DNA from: Butyricicoccus pullicaecorum
GTDB taxonomy: Bacteria; Bacillota; Clostridia; Oscillospirales; Butyricicoccaceae
Length of the DNA stretch: 64,000 bases
Direction of reading: 5' to 3'
Assembly (NCBI GenBank): GCA_018366035.1
Contig: JAGZIW010000002.1
Span: 1 to 64,000, forward strand
The notes under the pieces are model-generated. The model searched no databases, was not told the DNA's origin, and saw nothing but the letters and a program-made list of their open reading frames with translations. The number at the start of each line of letters is the position of its first letter. The first letter of the stretch is position 1. Both the position numbers and the translations under genes were made by a program. Below, piece after piece: positions 63,058 through 64,000 of this stretch.

Positions 63058-63704
63058 TATGGCCGTGCCTCTGGATTGGCTGCATACAACTTTTTCAAAA
63101 AAGTCTTTCGGTGAATGGGGCTTGCACCATAGTCCAAAATCGCCTTGGTATGCGCCTTGGTTCCATACCCTTTATGCTTTGCAAAGCCATATTGCGGATA
63201 CTGGGTATCCATCTCGATCATATAGCGGTCTCGTGTGACCTTCGCAAGCACAGAAGCCGCCGCAATGGACATACTCTTGGCATCTCCGCCCACAATGCAG
63301 GCAGTCTCCACTGAAAGTCTCGGGTCACGGTTTCCATCTACATACGCATAATCCGCAGGAACCGAAAGCCCTGCCACAGCTTGCCGCATCGCCTGATAGG
63401 TTGCCTGTAAAATATTGATCTCATCAATCATCGTATGGTCTACCGATGCCACGGAAAAACTGACTGCCTTTTCACAAATGATATCAAACAATGCTTCCCG
63501 TTTTTTTTCAGTCAGCTTTTTGGAGTCATTGAGCCCCTCGATTTCGCAGCCGAGCGGCAAAATTACCGCCGCTGCAACCACAGGACCGGCGAGCGGGCCG
63601 CGGCCGGCTTCATCAACTCCGCACACAGCAGTAAAGCCATTGTCATACGCTGCCTGCTCAAGTGTAAAATCCACACCCTTATTTATCGTTTTCACGGTTT
63701 TCAT
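63057..63704 (-). CDS. rnhB: Ribonuclease HII
   Basis: 215 residues, removing ribonucleotides from DNA-RNA hybrids. [22 protein letters not shown] holds the first catalytic Asp-Glu; further acidic residues in YVDGNRDP and [15 protein letters not shown] 63704 follows ggaggtgt and overlaps the end of the ylqF gene by 26 bp. Order ylqF-rnhB-yraN is conserved in Firmicutes. Confidence 0.95.
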   Translation of the reverse strand: MKTVKTINKGVDFTLEQAAYDNGFTAVCGVDEAGRGPLAGPVVAAAVILPLGCEIEGLNDSKKLTEKKREALFDIICEKAVSFSVASVDHTMIDEINILQATYQAMRQAVAGLSVPADYAYVDGNRDPRLSVETACIVGGDAKSMSIAAASVLAKVTRDRYMIEMDTQYPQYGFAKHKGYGTKAHTKAILDYGASPIHRKTFLKKLYAANPEARP

Positions 63705-64000
63705 ACACCTCCGGTGTTTCCAAGGTGATTCGCCCCAGCACGCCGCCACGAAATTCATCTAGCAGGATACGTGCCATACGCTCGGTGTCGATTTCTCCGC
63801 CAGAAATCAAAAAGCCGCGCTTTCTGCCCGCCTGCTGTAACAGCTCATAACCCAGAAAATCCGATGTCTCCGGAATGGTCAGCTTATAACGGTCGATGAT
63901 TGCCTGCGGTGCACGCACTGCCAAAATCTCAAACAGCTTGCAGGCAAGCGTCTCTGTGTCTAGGATATCGTCCTTGACCGCACCTGTGACTGCAAGCAAA
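63679..64000 (-). CDS. rbgA: Ribosome biogenesis GTPase YlqF/RbgA, C-terminal part (runs off the window)
   Basis: About 107 residues are in the window; the 5' part with the GTPase domain lies beyond 64000. [23 protein letters not shown], then [32 protein letters not shown] are typical of the RbgA C-terminal domain that binds the 50S subunit. Coupled to rnhB. Confidence 0.9.
   Translation of the reverse strand, partial: LLAVTGAVKDDILDTETLACKLFEILAVRAPQAIIDRYKLTIPETSDFLGYELLQQAGRKRGFLISGGEIDTERMARILLDEFRGGVLGRITLETPEVYENRENDK

Noticed and set aside
1..64000. CRISPR array or tRNA genes
   Set aside because: No regularly spaced direct repeats and no cloverleaf with GTTCRA/TGG-type arms were found while reading both strands.

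Overview
The window looks like a chromosome segment from a spore-forming, butyrate-producing gut clostridium. Evidence for this is the clostridial rnpB type, spoIIID-spmA-spmB, the tig-clpP-clpX-lon-engB order, GGAGG-type ribosome binding sites, TTGACA/TATAAT promoters, and a 4-hydroxybutyrate-to-crotonyl-CoA gene set beside thl-crt-hbd. Moderate GC and the gene content would suit the Oscillospirales (a Butyricicoccus/Agathobaculum-like genome). That placement is inference and no 16S gene is present.

Layout. 1-2.75 kb is the end of a decayed mobile element. It holds an IS605-type TnpB 3' remnant, a small lipoprotein gene, a compact unannotated type I toxin-antitoxin module (hydrophobic 24-residue peptide plus a convergent antisense RNA), and a tyrosine integrase that stops just short of rnpB (minus strand). 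3.25-5.2 kb carries a self-regulated marR-MATE efflux operon that runs into a truncated response regulator. 5.4-11.6 kb holds murD, a YhaN/SbcC-like ATPase with unusual nucleotide-binding motifs, and a polar amino acid ABC importer. 12.5-20.4 kb is the energy-metabolism island: 4-hydroxybutyrate dehydrogenase, 4-hydroxybutyryl-CoA dehydratase, an unknown two-CxxC protein, a CoA-transferase, then thiolase, crotonase and 3-hydroxybutyryl-CoA dehydrogenase. Together these join the succinate/4-hydroxybutyrate and acetyl-CoA branches at crotonyl-CoA; bcd-etf is not in the window.

20.5-34.9 kb contains the sporulation operon, a CPBP protease, a zinc alcohol dehydrogenase, an oleate hydratase, a membrane-anchored choloylglycine-hydrolase-like enzyme, a second MATE pump, an orphan coiled-coil protein, a uracil permease, rplS and a GH13 enzyme. 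35-43.2 kb has a large SLH surface protein, RecQ, threonine aldolase, a CPCC protein, exonuclease III and an aminotransferase. 43.3-47.5 kb is a LytTR/GHKL signalling locus with two regulators, one of them lacking the phospho-acceptor Asp, and a binding lipoprotein. 47.6-52.4 kb is a bmpA-nupABC nucleoside importer. 52.7-59.4 kb is the protein quality-control cluster. 59.5-64 kb holds a phosphoesterase, thrC, an M19 dipeptidase, yraN, rnhB and the 3' part of ylqF/rbgA.

The most notable hidden signals are the type I toxin-antitoxin module at 1.07-1.38 kb, a dispersed terminator-linked repeat family (11.6, 27.9 and 45.4 kb), and the two-component locus with one degenerate receiver and repeated ACAGTTGG boxes at its promoter.
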